The notes under the pieces: generated by a model | What the model was told of the DNA's origin: nothing | What the model saw: only the letters and a program-made list of their open reading frames with translations | Database searches by the model: none | Shown: piece after piece, positions 51,934 to 61,239 of the stretch | Position numbering within the stretch: the first letter of the stretch is position 1 | How the letters are laid out: every line of letters begins with the position of its first letter | Origin: Desulfobacula sp. | GTDB taxonomy: Bacteria > Desulfobacterota > Desulfobacteria > Desulfobacterales > Desulfobacteraceae | NCBI RefSeq assembly: GCF_030145145.1 | Contig: NZ_JAQYWD010000029.1 | Span: 20,140-84,139, forward strand | DNA length: 64,000 nt | Direction: 5' to 3' | Made by a program: the position numbers and the translations under genes

Positions 51934-53571
51934 TTATGTGAGACCGGCAAGGGGAAGGGCTGTTATTCTTTCAATAAACTGCCGTGTCAAACCCCTATCG
52001 GTCATATGGGTATAAATCTCTCCATTGGGCAGGCTCCCCCGGATGTTTCCATCCTGCAAAAACCATTGGAGCAATTTTCGGGACAGGGCCTGCCGGTCAG
52101 AAGACAGGGGGGGCAGTAAATCAGGAAAGGGTTTTGGTTCCGGAAGACCGCCTTGGGTATCTTTCAGGTGCTTCATGAAATTAAGGATTCTTGAAAGCCT
52201 TAGCAGGGTTGCCGCTTCTATCCTTGAGGTGGTATCATCCAATGGCAGTGCGCTGGACCGCATCAGGTCAAAGGTTTTGGGTAAAATGGCTTTGTCCTTG
52301 CAAACTTGATAGTCCAGACTCCCGGGGGCCGGATAATAAACGGACAAGCCAACCAGGGTTCTTTTTTGTGCCAGGTATAACAGATCTTCCAGGGAACTTT
52401 GTGCGGTCTGCCCGGGTGCGGCGGCAATAATATAGGAGACGCATTCCAGGTTATATTTTTGGGCAAGGGCCAGTGCGGTTTCAAACGCGGCTCTCACATC
52501 CCGCCGGTGGAATTTTTTCAATTGTGTTTTTGATGTCGACCCTAGAGAAAGGTTGAGGGTTTTAAACCCTGCAGCCTTCATCAAGGAGACAATATCTTCA
52601 TCAATGGCCGGGGGGTACAAACCGTTCATGGCCCGAAGTTCCACCGGTTTATCCGCAAATAAATGGGTTATTTTTGAGAAAAGCCGGGTAAACCATTGCT
52701 TGTTCAAACAAAGATTTTCATCTTCAAAATCTACAAATCCAATGTCCTGCTGTCGTGTCTGCCGTTCAATCTCCCGGACCACGTCCTCAACAGCACGCTG
52801 CCGGAAGGGGGCATGGGCGGATGCGGCAGATACGGAACAATAGGAACAGTGCATGGGACATCCCCTGCTCGAGACAACAAGGGTGGCACCCCTGTTTTTC
52901 CGTTGATAAAAATGTGTATCGATCAGGTCCATGGCCGGTAGTGAAAGGTGGTTAAAGTCTTTCATCCAGGCGGGCGGGGAGATGAATACAGAAGTGGTTT
53001 TCCGAAAGGCAATCCCGGGAATCCCTTCAATATCCGCATGGGTCTTTAATGCTTCACAGAGCAGCCCCATGCTGGTTTCACCTTCTCCCCGCAACACAAA
53101 ATCAATGGCTTCGCAGGCCAGTACACGTTCCGGGAACAGGGTGGGGTGATGACCGCCCAGTACGATGCGGCAATGGGGATAAAATTTTTTAATGGTTTGG
53201 GCGGTTTGCAGGGCCTCGTTGCAATAGGCGGTAAACAAAGAGGAGATACCCACGACAAACGGTTGTTTTTCCCTGATTTTTGTTCCGATATATTCATAAG
53301 AGTATCCAAAATGCCGAAACTCATGGAAAAGGGAAAACGCAGTCACATCTTTTTTGCCGTAAAACGGGGTAAGATAGGCGAATGCTTCAGGCCAGGCAAT
53401 GGGTTTTGATTTGCGGGTGGCAAGGGCATCAAGGATTTCCACATCAAACCCTTTTTCTCTGACAGCGGCAGCCACCGAGGCAAGGCCATAGGGGAGGGTC
53501 CGTTTCAGGGTCAGATAAAAATCTTCTATGGGCGGTTGAACCAGAACCACCGTTGTTCGTGTCATATACAT
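51934..53571 (-). CDS. B12-binding-domain radical SAM protein, function unknown
   Basis: 545 residues. An N-terminal cobalamin-binding-like Rossmann domain (about 5-175, VLVQPPIEDF...LGGHHPTLFPERVL) precedes a radical SAM core with the cluster motif CPMHCSYC (C238, C242, C245) and the usual beta-barrel segments (FVDFEDENL, LNLSLGSTSK, CVSYIIAAAPGQT). The cobalamin His ligand of DxHxxG-type domains is absent, so B12 binding is uncertain. Class B methyltransferases and BchE/HpnJ-like enzymes share this order. Start ATG 53571 or 53565; both follow CAGGA. Converges on map. I cannot assign a substrate. Confidence 0.85.
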   Translation of the reverse strand: MYMTRTTVVLVQPPIEDFYLTLKRTLPYGLASVAAAVREKGFDVEILDALATRKSKPIAWPEAFAYLTPFYGKKDVTAFSLFHEFRHFGYSYEYIGTKIREKQPFVVGISSLFTAYCNEALQTAQTIKKFYPHCRIVLGGHHPTLFPERVLACEAIDFVLRGEGETSMGLLCEALKTHADIEGIPGIAFRKTTSVFISPPAWMKDFNHLSLPAMDLIDTHFYQRKNRGATLVVSSRGCPMHCSYCSVSAASAHAPFRQRAVEDVVREIERQTRQQDIGFVDFEDENLCLNKQWFTRLFSKITHLFADKPVELRAMNGLYPPAIDEDIVSLMKAAGFKTLNLSLGSTSKTQLKKFHRRDVRAAFETALALAQKYNLECVSYIIAAAPGQTAQSSLEDLLYLAQKRTLVGLSVYYPAPGSLDYQVCKDKAILPKTFDLMRSSALPLDDTTSRIEAATLLRLSRILNFMKHLKDTQGGLPEPKPFPDLLPPLSSDRQALSRKLLQWFLQDGNIRGSLPNGEIYTHMTDRGLTRQFIERITALPLAGLT

Positions 53572-53640
53572 CCTGGCATAAAATGGTTAAAAAAAAACTT
53601 CAACGATCAATGAAAAAATGCCGAAAAAACAATTGACAGC

Positions 53641-54810
53641 TCATTCAACCCTGGGAAATTTAAGAATAAAGATCAGGGTGGCAAGGGGAAGAAAGGCTGA
53701 ATAAAAAAGAACGGTTTCAAGACCGTATATGTCGGCAAGTTTGCCGATCAACGGTGATACAGCCCCCCCCAGTCCGTAGGCAAATCCCATCATGAGGCTG
53801 GATACCATGGATCTGGATTTTGGGGCCAGTTTCTGCGCCATTACCACGCCAAGGGGAAGTGAGGCCAGAACGGCAAATCCGGCAAGAAAAGATCCGATAT
53901 ACACAAACGGGCCGGGAAGATAGAGATATAGCAAAAGGGCAGGGAGCATCAAGGCATGGGAAACAAAAAAGATTTTTTTAAAGTCTGTTCGATCCGCCAG
54001 ATACCCGGCCAGAAGACCGCTCAACGTGCCGCCAACAATAAAAAAGGAAACAATCAATCCCACAGAAACAAGATCATGGCCTTTATCTGCCAGATAAATG
54101 GGCATAAAGGTGATAAATGTCTGCCCGGTAACCGCCCGGAGGACCATCACCAGCCAGATCAGGAAAATGGATTTATACACCTTGCCCAAGGTTTCTTTCA
54201 TAGATCCCAAAAACCCTAAATGTGAGAGGTTTTCCGTGATGGGAACCGGCAGGTATCGGATACAGAATAAAAAGGCAACGGCCCCTATCAAAAGGGTGTA
54301 CGGCATTTGTTCCAGGCCGAATCGGACCACATACCAGGTGATAAATACGGGACCCAGGGCAAAGGCAAAGGTGCCCCCGGTGTTGTAGAGGGACAGGCAG
54401 AATCCGGTACGGTTGCCGGAATATAAAGGAACCATTCCTGTGGTGGAGGGGTGAAACATGGAGGATCCAATGGAACCGATACACAAAACCATGAACAACA
54501 CCCAGAAATTTGGGGCAATCCCGGAAAAGGGGATAAAGAAAAATGTAAAGAACAGACCTGTAAGGACAAATCCTCTGGTTTCATATCGATCGGCAAGATA
54601 GCCGATCACGGGTTGGACCACAAAGGCAAGCAGCCTTACCATGCCCGTTATCAATCCCACCTGGGCAAGGGTTAGTCCCAGTTTGTCAACAAACGCAGGC
54701 AACAAGGGGGTAAAAAAGGAGGAGTAAAAATCTCCGGTAAAATGAATCAGGGCTAAAACAAAAACAATACGATAATTAATCGTGCTGGTAGTGGCGGTAT
54801 TCTGGGTCAT
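53641..54810 (-). CDS. MFS transporter, Fsr-like
   Basis: 389 residues with twelve membrane helices. The loop between helices 2 and 3 carries the MFS motif GYLADRYETRG and the helix 7-8 loop repeats GYLADRTDFKK. GSSMFHPSTTGMV after helix 4 resembles the fosmidomycin-resistance protein Fsr. It may export an antibiotic or metabolite, but its position as the last gene of the translation/PASTA/UPF0210 operon gives no substrate clue. ATG at 54810, four bases after the UPF0210 stop, without a strong ribosome site. Confidence 0.88.
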   Translation of the reverse strand: MTQNTATTSTINYRIVFVLALIHFTGDFYSSFFTPLLPAFVDKLGLTLAQVGLITGMVRLLAFVVQPVIGYLADRYETRGFVLTGLFFTFFFIPFSGIAPNFWVLFMVLCIGSIGSSMFHPSTTGMVPLYSGNRTGFCLSLYNTGGTFAFALGPVFITWYVVRFGLEQMPYTLLIGAVAFLFCIRYLPVPITENLSHLGFLGSMKETLGKVYKSIFLIWLVMVLRAVTGQTFITFMPIYLADKGHDLVSVGLIVSFFIVGGTLSGLLAGYLADRTDFKKIFFVSHALMLPALLLYLYLPGPFVYIGSFLAGFAVLASLPLGVVMAQKLAPKSRSMVSSLMMGFAYGLGGAVSPLIGKLADIYGLETVLFYSAFLPLATLIFILKFPRVE

Positions 54811-54814
54811 GGGG

Positions 54815-56188
54815 TTAATTTTTCATACTGTGGATGGGGGCGGGAATCTGGCCGCCATATTTAACAAAGGGATCACAAAGATCAGAATTGGGAACCGTCA
54901 TAATTTTTGCCTCGCCTAATAGACCGCCGAAATAAACCGTTTCACCGGCTCGCTTGCCGGGAACCGGGATCAGTCGTGTGGCAGTGGTTTTTGAATTGAT
55001 CATGCCAATGGCCATTTCATCTGCAATAATACCGGCAAGACATTCCTCGGTAATTTCACCCGGGATGGGCACCATATCAAGGCCCACAGAGCAGACAGCG
55101 GTCATGGCCTCCAGCTTTTCAATGGACAGAAAGCCGTTGGCTGCCGCATGGGCTATATTCAGGTCTTCGCTGACAGGGATAAAGGCACCGCTTAACCCGC
55201 CCACATGGGAGCTGGCAAAGGCACCGCCTTTTTTCACCGCATCATTGAGCATGGCAAGGGCTGCCGTGGAGCCTGGCACCCCGATGGTTGTCAGTCCCAG
55301 GGCCTGGAAGATTTCACCAATGGAATCCCCCACCGTGGGGGTGGGCGCCAGGGACAGGTCCACCACGCCAAATTGAATGGCAAGGTTTTGCGCGACTTCT
55401 CTTCCGATGAGTTCACCCACCCGGGTGACCTTGCAGGCGGTTCGTTTGATAATTTCAGCAATATCCCCCAGGTTCAGGTTCGGCTGTCCCTCAAGGTTCC
55501 TTTCAATGGCCCGTTTAACAACGCCGGGGCCTGACACGCCCACATTGATGACGGCATCTGCAACACCCACCCCCAGATAGGCACCGGCCATAAACGGCAT
55601 ATCCTGGGGAATATTGCAGAATACACACAGTTTGGCACAGGCCAGACCATCTGCATCCGAGGTGAGTGCGGCGGCTTTTTTGATGGCCCGGGCCATGGCA
55701 AGGACCGCGTCCATGTTAATACCGGCTCTTGTGGTGGCCACGTTCACCGATGCACAGACTCTCTGGGTCTGGGCAAGGGCCTGGGGTAAGGCATCAATGA
55801 GGGCCTGGTCGCCCGGGGCGATGCCCTTTTCCACCAGGGCTGAAAATCCACCGATAAAATCAATATGGACCTGCCGGGCAATGTCATTGAGTTCCTGGGC
55901 TATTTCAACCATTTGATCCGATGAAAAGCAGGCCCCCACCAAGGCGATGGGACTGATTGAGATCCGTTTGTTCACCACCTGGATGCCATATTTATCTCCC
56001 ACAGCATCACATGTTGTTACAAGATTTTCAGCATGGGTCAGGATCTTTTTTCGGATATTTTTTTTAAAAACGGGAAGGTCGTGACTGATACAGTCAAAAA
56101 GGTTAACACCTAAGGTCACGGCACGGACATCCAGGTTTTCGTTTTTCACCATTTCTATGGTGGATATGATTTCATGATCGTCAAACAT
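54815..56188 (-). CDS. PFL-like family protein (UPF0210/DUF711)
   Basis: 457-residue UPF0210 protein. Landmarks include the N-terminal VRAVTLGVNLFDCI, NKRISISPIALVG, FIGGFSALVEKG, NVATTRAGINMDAV, and DLSLAPTPTVGDSIGEI. The fold is related to pyruvate formate-lyase, but a glycyl-radical motif is not obvious at the end. Function is not established; members regularly pair with an ACT-domain protein, as here, 14 bases upstream. ATG at 56188. Confidence 0.9.
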   Translation of the reverse strand: MFDDHEIISTIEMVKNENLDVRAVTLGVNLFDCISHDLPVFKKNIRKKILTHAENLVTTCDAVGDKYGIQVVNKRISISPIALVGACFSSDQMVEIAQELNDIARQVHIDFIGGFSALVEKGIAPGDQALIDALPQALAQTQRVCASVNVATTRAGINMDAVLAMARAIKKAAALTSDADGLACAKLCVFCNIPQDMPFMAGAYLGVGVADAVINVGVSGPGVVKRAIERNLEGQPNLNLGDIAEIIKRTACKVTRVGELIGREVAQNLAIQFGVVDLSLAPTPTVGDSIGEIFQALGLTTIGVPGSTAALAMLNDAVKKGGAFASSHVGGLSGAFIPVSEDLNIAHAAANGFLSIEKLEAMTAVCSVGLDMVPIPGEITEECLAGIIADEMAIGMINSKTTATRLIPVPGKRAGETVYFGGLLGEAKIMTVPNSDLCDPFVKYGGQIPAPIHSMKN

Positions 56189-56202
56189 GGGGGGTTCCTA
56201 TC

Positions 56203-56757
56203 TTAAATCTTATTGATGGCATCAAAGATGTTTTTATGTTGAATCCGGATATCAAGGCCCAGGTCTTCGGCTTTTTGCCGCAAGGCGCCAAACAATTGTC
56301 CGGTATCAATGTCCGGTGTAATCTGGATTTGGTAGGACATGATATTTGCGTTGGGATCATTGCCCCCTTTAAACACGGCCTTCAGGTTGATAATGTTGGC
56401 ATGATATCGGGCAATGATTTGTGAAAATCGGGCCACAAGCCCTTTTTGATCCGGACCGATGGTGGTCATTAAAAAGATTTCCCCTTTGATGACGTCTTCC
56501 CGGGCACCGGTGTCTTGAACCTGATTGATATGAACGGTGAGTCCTGATGGTTCGGTTTTTTCCTTAAGGGTTTGAGCGAGATCTGCCAGAGTCGTATTTG
56601 CAGGCGGTTCAACAATAAAAAAACCGGCAAACTGTTGTTGCAGGATCATCTGGTTTACATTTTCAAGATTGCAGCCCAGTTCATATAGTGCCGTTGTTAC
56701 CCGGGAGATAATACCGGGCCTGTCCTTTCCCAGGACCGTAATAATGACTTTGTTCAT
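56203..56757 (-). CDS. Tandem ACT-domain protein, GcvR-like
   Basis: 184 residues holding two ACT domains (about 3-80 and 93-165), each with the VLGKDRPGIISRVT or TIGPDQKGLVARFS pattern expected for small-molecule (amino-acid) binding. It resembles GcvR of the glycine cleavage system but could act with the adjacent UPF0210 protein, with which such ACT proteins are often paired. ATG at 56757, nine bases after the rpe stop. No DNA-binding motif is seen, so it would work through another protein. Confidence 0.85.
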   Translation of the reverse strand: MNKVIITVLGKDRPGIISRVTTALYELGCNLENVNQMILQQQFAGFFIVEPPANTTLADLAQTLKEKTEPSGLTVHINQVQDTGAREDVIKGEIFLMTTIGPDQKGLVARFSQIIARYHANIINLKAVFKGGNDPNANIMSYQIQITPDIDTGQLFGALRQKAEDLGLDIRIQHKNIFDAINKI

Positions 56758-56766
56758 TTGTGTCCT

Positions 56767-57417
56767 TTACATGTTCTGGCGCAAATTTAAGATCGCTTTG
56801 GCGTAGTCTTTGGTGTTAAAGATGGCAGAGCCGGCAACAAAAGAAGTGGCACCTGCCGATGAAACGGCGTTAATGCTATCTTTATTGATGCCGCCATCCA
56901 CCTGGATGATGGCAGTGGATTTTTTTTCTTTCAACAGGTCTGACAGGGCGCTTATTTTTTGGATACTGGTATCAATAAATTTCTGACCGCCAAAACCGGG
57001 ATTCACACTCATGATCAAGATAAAATCCAGCTGATCCACAATCCATTCAATGGTAGAAAGGGGGGTTGCCGGATTTAATGCCACACCGGCTTTTGCATTG
57101 AAACTTTTAATCAACTGAAGGCTTCTGTGAAGATGGGGGCAGGCCTCGGCATGAACCGAAATATAATCTGCGCCGGCCCTGGCAAATTCAGGAATGATCA
57201 GATCTGGTTTTTCAATCATCAAGTGGACGTCAAGGACAAGATTTGATGCCCTCTTGCAGGCTTCCACAATGATGGGGCCATAGGTGATGTTCGGTACAAA
57301 CCGGCCATCCATCACATCAATGTGTATCCAGTCGGCACCGGCCTGTTCGATCTGGTTTAATTCTTCACCAAGTCTGGTGAAATCGGCAGATAAAATTGAA
57401 GGGGCGATGATTCCCAT
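56767..57417 (-). CDS. rpe: Ribulose-phosphate 3-epimerase
   Basis: Interconverts ribulose-5-P and xylulose-5-P in the pentose phosphate pathway. TIM-barrel landmarks: APSILSADF, HIDVMDGRFVPN (metal-binding His and catalytic Asp), DVHLMIEKP, MSVNPGFGGQKFI and QVDGGINKDS with the second catalytic Asp. I start at the ATG at 57417 (MGIIAPSIL), which has AGGAGA; 12 more codons upstream are open but without a better site. This start lies 61 bases inside the end of the PASTA gene in another frame. Confidence 0.95.
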   Translation of the reverse strand: MGIIAPSILSADFTRLGEELNQIEQAGADWIHIDVMDGRFVPNITYGPIIVEACKRASNLVLDVHLMIEKPDLIIPEFARAGADYISVHAEACPHLHRSLQLIKSFNAKAGVALNPATPLSTIEWIVDQLDFILIMSVNPGFGGQKFIDTSIQKISALSDLLKEKKSTAIIQVDGGINKDSINAVSSAGATSFVAGSAIFNTKDYAKAILNLRQNM

Positions 57418-58412
57418 AATAATGTTTCTCCTGTATGACGGTCCTCGTTCCAAGGATCAATAATCATTGTTCTTTCAAGGTTATTGTCAATAAAGATATC
57501 CACGCAGGTCTTGATTCCCGGGGGAATTAAAATTTGGATATCGGTACCGGGTTTCATATATTCATTGTAAAGTTCAATTATAGGTCCGAACATGTCGGTT
57601 TCAACCCTTACATGGCGATTTAATATGCCAGGATCCAGCGAATGGGTTAAAAGGATCAGGCTGCCGGATGTCTCCTGGGCATTGAGGGTGAGGCCCCCGG
57701 GTCTGTTGACAACAAGGGTGATGGGGGTATTTGCGGCCACATAACTGCCGGGTTGTGGTGTAGAAGATAAAACACTGCCATAGGTCTGATTCTGATTCTC
57801 AGTTGATATGATGATGGGAATGCCCAGATCAAGATGCTCAATCATGGCCAATGCCCGTTCAAGCCGCAATCCTTTTGTGTCCGGCATAATCATGCCCCGG
57901 GGGGCGTCACCCCGGCTGATCAGCAGATTGCAGAAAGACCCTTTGGGTACCGGGGAAAAAGATTCCGGATACTGGGCAATGACACTGTCTTTTTTGGTGC
58001 TTATAGAATAGGTGGCCGAGATATGGCCCTTTTGAAATTCGTTTTTTTCTAGGAGGATAAGGGCCTGGGCAAGCGGCAGTTGTCTTAAATCCGGCATCAT
58101 ATTCTCTTTTTTTCCCTTTGAAATATACAGACTGACATCCCTGCCCTTTTTGATTGTGGCGCCGGGTTTGGGGGCCTGGGAAATCACCGCATACCTGGGA
58201 ACGGTATCGTCATACCGGGTCCCATGCAGCTTTGCATTTAATCCCATGTTGGTAAGGGTTTCTAAAACATACAGAATGTTTTTACCGGTTAATTGCGGTA
58301 GCACAATTTCATCAGCGCTCTGGGTAAATACCCGGACCGAGTAATAGGTGATACCGCCGGTCATGATAAATGCCATCAAAAAAAGCAATCCGTATTTTAA
58401 AATTGACTTCAC
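57357..58412 (-). CDS. PASTA-domain protein without kinase
   Basis: 351 residues: a membrane segment (about 5-27), three PASTA repeats (about 35-100, 101-168 and 169-240) with the PxxGxxxxxA...V..QxPxxGxxVxxG pattern, and a C-terminal beta domain (about 245-351) not recognised. PASTA modules bind muropeptides or fold as structural spacers. Here no Ser/Thr kinase or PBP is attached, so the protein may be a stand-alone cell-wall sensor. Start GTG at 58412, immediately after the rsmB TAA. Its 3' end overlaps rpe by 61 bases, an unusually long overlap. Confidence 0.82.
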   Translation of the reverse strand: MKSILKYGLLFLMAFIMTGGITYYSVRVFTQSADEIVLPQLTGKNILYVLETLTNMGLNAKLHGTRYDDTVPRYAVISQAPKPGATIKKGRDVSLYISKGKKENMMPDLRQLPLAQALILLEKNEFQKGHISATYSISTKKDSVIAQYPESFSPVPKGSFCNLLISRGDAPRGMIMPDTKGLRLERALAMIEHLDLGIPIIISTENQNQTYGSVLSSTPQPGSYVAANTPITLVVNRPGGLTLNAQETSGSLILLTHSLDPGILNRHVRVETDMFGPIIELYNEYMKPGTDIQILIPPGIKTCVDIFIDNNLERTMIIDPWNEDRHTGETLLWESSPLQFYLPISPDLVKN

Positions 58413-59771
58413 TTAAGATTTAACGTTCCGCTTTAATCGGGCGGCAAAAAAACCATCCATATTGTTTGTGTCGGGATAGGTTTTTAACCACCCTTCAGGG
58501 GTCATTAATCCGGAATACTGATCCGATTCAATCGGGGGATCCATTGAGAAATCTTTTCTTTTTTTTAAAAAAGCCTGGATAACCGCTTCATTTTCTTCTG
58601 GTTCACAGGAACAGACGGCATAGACAAGTATGCCACCGGGCTTAACCAGATTGGCAGCTGCCGCGAGCATTTTTTTTTGTTTTGCCGACAGCCGGGCAAT
58701 ATCTTTTTTCGAGCGCGTCCATTTTGTATCAGGATTCCGCCGCAAAACTCCCAAACCTGTACAGGGCGAATCCATCAGGACCCGGTCAAAATAAAAATCA
58801 AAATCTTTAATGGACGTTTTTAACAGGTTGATGTGTTTTGTCTGGATGATCTCAATCCCCAGTTTTTTTGAATCCAATTCAAGGGATTCAAGTTTTTGGA
58901 CGGTCACATCAGTGGCCATGATGACCCCTTTGTTTTCCATGAGCTGTGCCATGTGGCCTGTTTTTCCCCCAAGACCGGCACATGCGTCCAGAATTTTTTC
59001 CCCGGGCATGGGGGCCAGCAATTGAGTGACAATCTGGGCAGCCTCATCCTGAACCTGGAACAAGCCTTGCTTAAAGGCCTCAAATTCCTGAATGGGGATA
59101 CGGGGGCGTGTAAAACGGATCCCCTGAGTGGCATACCCTGTGGGTTGAACCTCCGTTGCAACCAGAGACAATTGTTCAACAAGGGACGGCCTGTCAATCT
59201 TCAGGGTGTTGGTCCGAAGGGTGATGGGGGGGATCGTGTTGATCTGTCGGCAAAGGGCGATGGTTTTTTCAACGCCAAAGGCCTGGCACCATTTCCTGGA
59301 CAGCCATATGGGCAGAGAATATCGGACCGATATAAATTTTGCTGCATCCTTTGCCGGGTCCGGCAAAGGAACTGTTGAAAAGTTTTCCGAGGCATTTCTC
59401 AGGACAGCATTGATAAATCCGGCTATTTTTTTTCCGGCTATTTTTTTGGCCATATCAACGCTGGTATGAATGGCAGCAAATACCGGGATCCTGTCCATAT
59501 ATAAAATTTGAAACAGGGCTATCCGTAACAGGTACAACGGCGCCGCATCAATTCGTTCAAACCGGGTGTTTGAAAAGGCACGAAGGATCCAGTCAAGGGC
59601 TTCTCTGTGGCGAAGAACACCAAAGATTAACGCATTACAAAGGCCCCGGTCATTCTTAGAAAGGCCGGAGATGTCTTCGGAATAGGCTTCCAGACTTTTG
59701 TCAAGGGTCGAGTCGGTCTTGTGCCAGGCGCATAGCACGGTTAAGGCAATGTGTCGGGGGTCTTTCATCAT
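58413..59771 (-). CDS. rsmB: 16S rRNA (cytosine-967 C5)-methyltransferase
   Basis: SAM-dependent methylation of C967 in helix 31 of 16S rRNA. The N-terminal NusB-like RNA-binding domain covers about 1-140. The C-terminal methyltransferase has ILDACAGLGGKTGHMAQ (SAM loop, about 262), the DSPCTGLG motif IV cysteine (about 338) and AVCSCEPEENE with the catalytic cysteine (about 392). 452 residues, near E. coli 429. ATG at 59771, overlapping the fmt stop by an ATGA. Confidence 0.95.
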   Translation of the reverse strand: MMKDPRHIALTVLCAWHKTDSTLDKSLEAYSEDISGLSKNDRGLCNALIFGVLRHREALDWILRAFSNTRFERIDAAPLYLLRIALFQILYMDRIPVFAAIHTSVDMAKKIAGKKIAGFINAVLRNASENFSTVPLPDPAKDAAKFISVRYSLPIWLSRKWCQAFGVEKTIALCRQINTIPPITLRTNTLKIDRPSLVEQLSLVATEVQPTGYATQGIRFTRPRIPIQEFEAFKQGLFQVQDEAAQIVTQLLAPMPGEKILDACAGLGGKTGHMAQLMENKGVIMATDVTVQKLESLELDSKKLGIEIIQTKHINLLKTSIKDFDFYFDRVLMDSPCTGLGVLRRNPDTKWTRSKKDIARLSAKQKKMLAAAANLVKPGGILVYAVCSCEPEENEAVIQAFLKKRKDFSMDPPIESDQYSGLMTPEGWLKTYPDTNNMDGFFAARLKRNVKS

Positions 59772-60718
59772 GCAGGATCAAATTTTATTGGAGGGTCGAT
59801 CGTGTGACCGCATAAAAATTCCCTGGCGGTTAATCGTTTTCCAGATGTCCCCATCAGCTCAAGAATGATAAGGCTGCCCTTTCCGGTTGCCACATGGATA
59901 CCTGTTTTATCACATTGAAACATAACCCCGGGTTCATGAAGACAGGTCCCATCAACCGGTTGGGCCGTAAAAATTTTAAGGGGGGTGTTTCCCAGACGGG
60001 TAAATGCACCGGGCCAGGGCGTCATGGCATTAATATGGGCGCAAATCTGACGGTTCGAAAGGGTCCAGTCGATCTCTCCATCTTTTTTTTTCAGCAGCTT
60101 TACATAGGTGGCCTTTGCATGATCCTGGGGCCGGGGGGTAAGACGATTGTCCAGAACAGCGTGAAGGGTTTCCACAATAAGATCCGCACCCATTGCCCCC
60201 AGCCGGTCATGGAGGTCCTGGGCTGTATCCTGTTCGGATATGGGGGTTGTTGATGTCATCAGGATATCCCCGGCATCCATTTTTTGGGCCATGACCATGG
60301 TGGTGACCCCGGTGACGGCATCCCGGTTGAGGATGGCGGCCTGGATGGGGGAGGCGCCCCTGTATTTCGGCAGTAATGAGGCATGGATATTGATGGGAAA
60401 GACCTTGGGAATATCCAAAATTTCCTGGGAAAGAATCTGCCCAAATGCAGCAACAACAAAAAAATCAGGTTGGAGGGATCGCAATTGGTCCCGGGTTTCT
60501 TTTGTATTGATGCGTTCCGGCTGCAAAACATCCAGGCCCAGATCCAGCGCTGCGGTTTTGACAGGGGAGGGGGTCAGCTTTTTTCCCCGGCCCTTGGGCC
60601 TGTCCGGCTGGGTGACCACAAGACTGATATGAAAGTTTTCTTCAGCGGCCAGTTGCTGTAACGCCGGAACACTGAAATCAGGGGTTCCCATGTATATGAT
60701 ACGGATTTTAGGCATCAT
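59768..60718 (-). CDS. fmt: Methionyl-tRNA formyltransferase
   Basis: Formylates Met on initiator tRNA. The 10-formyl-THF site is marked by [12 protein letters not shown] at the start, [17 protein letters not shown] (about 112-128) with the catalytic Asn/His region and DAGDILMTS (about 150). The C-terminal OB domain includes TPWPGAF. 316 residues, as typical. ATG at 60718; its ATG overlaps the def stop, the usual def-fmt pairing. Confidence 0.97.
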   Translation of the reverse strand: MMPKIRIIYMGTPDFSVPALQQLAAEENFHISLVVTQPDRPKGRGKKLTPSPVKTAALDLGLDVLQPERINTKETRDQLRSLQPDFFVVAAFGQILSQEILDIPKVFPINIHASLLPKYRGASPIQAAILNRDAVTGVTTMVMAQKMDAGDILMTSTTPISEQDTAQDLHDRLGAMGADLIVETLHAVLDNRLTPRPQDHAKATYVKLLKKKDGEIDWTLSNRQICAHINAMTPWPGAFTRLGNTPLKIFTAQPVDGTCLHEPGVMFQCDKTGIHVATGKGSLIILELMGTSGKRLTAREFLCGHTIDPPIKFDPA

Positions 60719-61239
60719 TTGTCGTTCAATTTTTTGGTTATTTTTTTTTTATACATGGTCCGTTTCAACAGACTGATTCTATCAATAAACAAGATACCAT
60801 CCAGATGATCAATTTCATGCTGCATGATGATGGCCAGAACCCCCTGGGCATCAAACTCAAGCTTTTTTCCCTCAATATCGAGGGCGGTAACCGTTACGGT
60901 TTCATAACGCTTCACATCCGCACTATAGTCCTCCACACTCAGGCAGGCTTCTTTCTCTGACACAATACTGCCGGAAGCCGCTATGATCTCAGGATTGATC
61001 AAGGCTGAAAATTCTTTGGCGGCGTTTTCATCATCCGGGTTTTCAGCCGTGGTATCATAGATGATGATCCGTTTGTTTACACCGACCTGGGGAGCGGCAA
61101 GACCGATTCCCGGTGCGGCAAACATGGTTTCTCCCATGTCGTGGGTAAGTTGTTTTATGTGTTCATCAATGGTTTCTACCTTAACCGAAGGTTGCAATAA
61201 AGATTTTTCCGGATAGGTTAAAATTTTAAGAATGGCCAT
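60715..61239 (-). CDS. def: Peptide deformylase
   Basis: Removes the formyl group from nascent proteins. Motif [11 protein letters not shown] (about 45), motif II is EACLSV, where the family's usual second residue Gly is Ala (EGCLS in most enzymes) while the metal-binding Cys is kept, and motif [11 protein letters not shown] with HEXXH. 174 residues. ATG at 61239 lies 14 bases within the ribF 3' end. Confidence 0.95.
   Translation of the reverse strand: MAILKILTYPEKSLLQPSVKVETIDEHIKQLTHDMGETMFAAPGIGLAAPQVGVNKRIIIYDTTAENPDDENAAKEFSALINPEIIAASGSIVSEKEACLSVEDYSADVKRYETVTVTALDIEGKKLEFDAQGVLAIIMQHEIDHLDGILFIDRISLLKRTMYKKKITKKLNDK

Noticed and set aside
58896..59378. 160-codon frame opposite rsmB
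   Set aside because: Complement of well-conserved methyltransferase motifs, no start signal.
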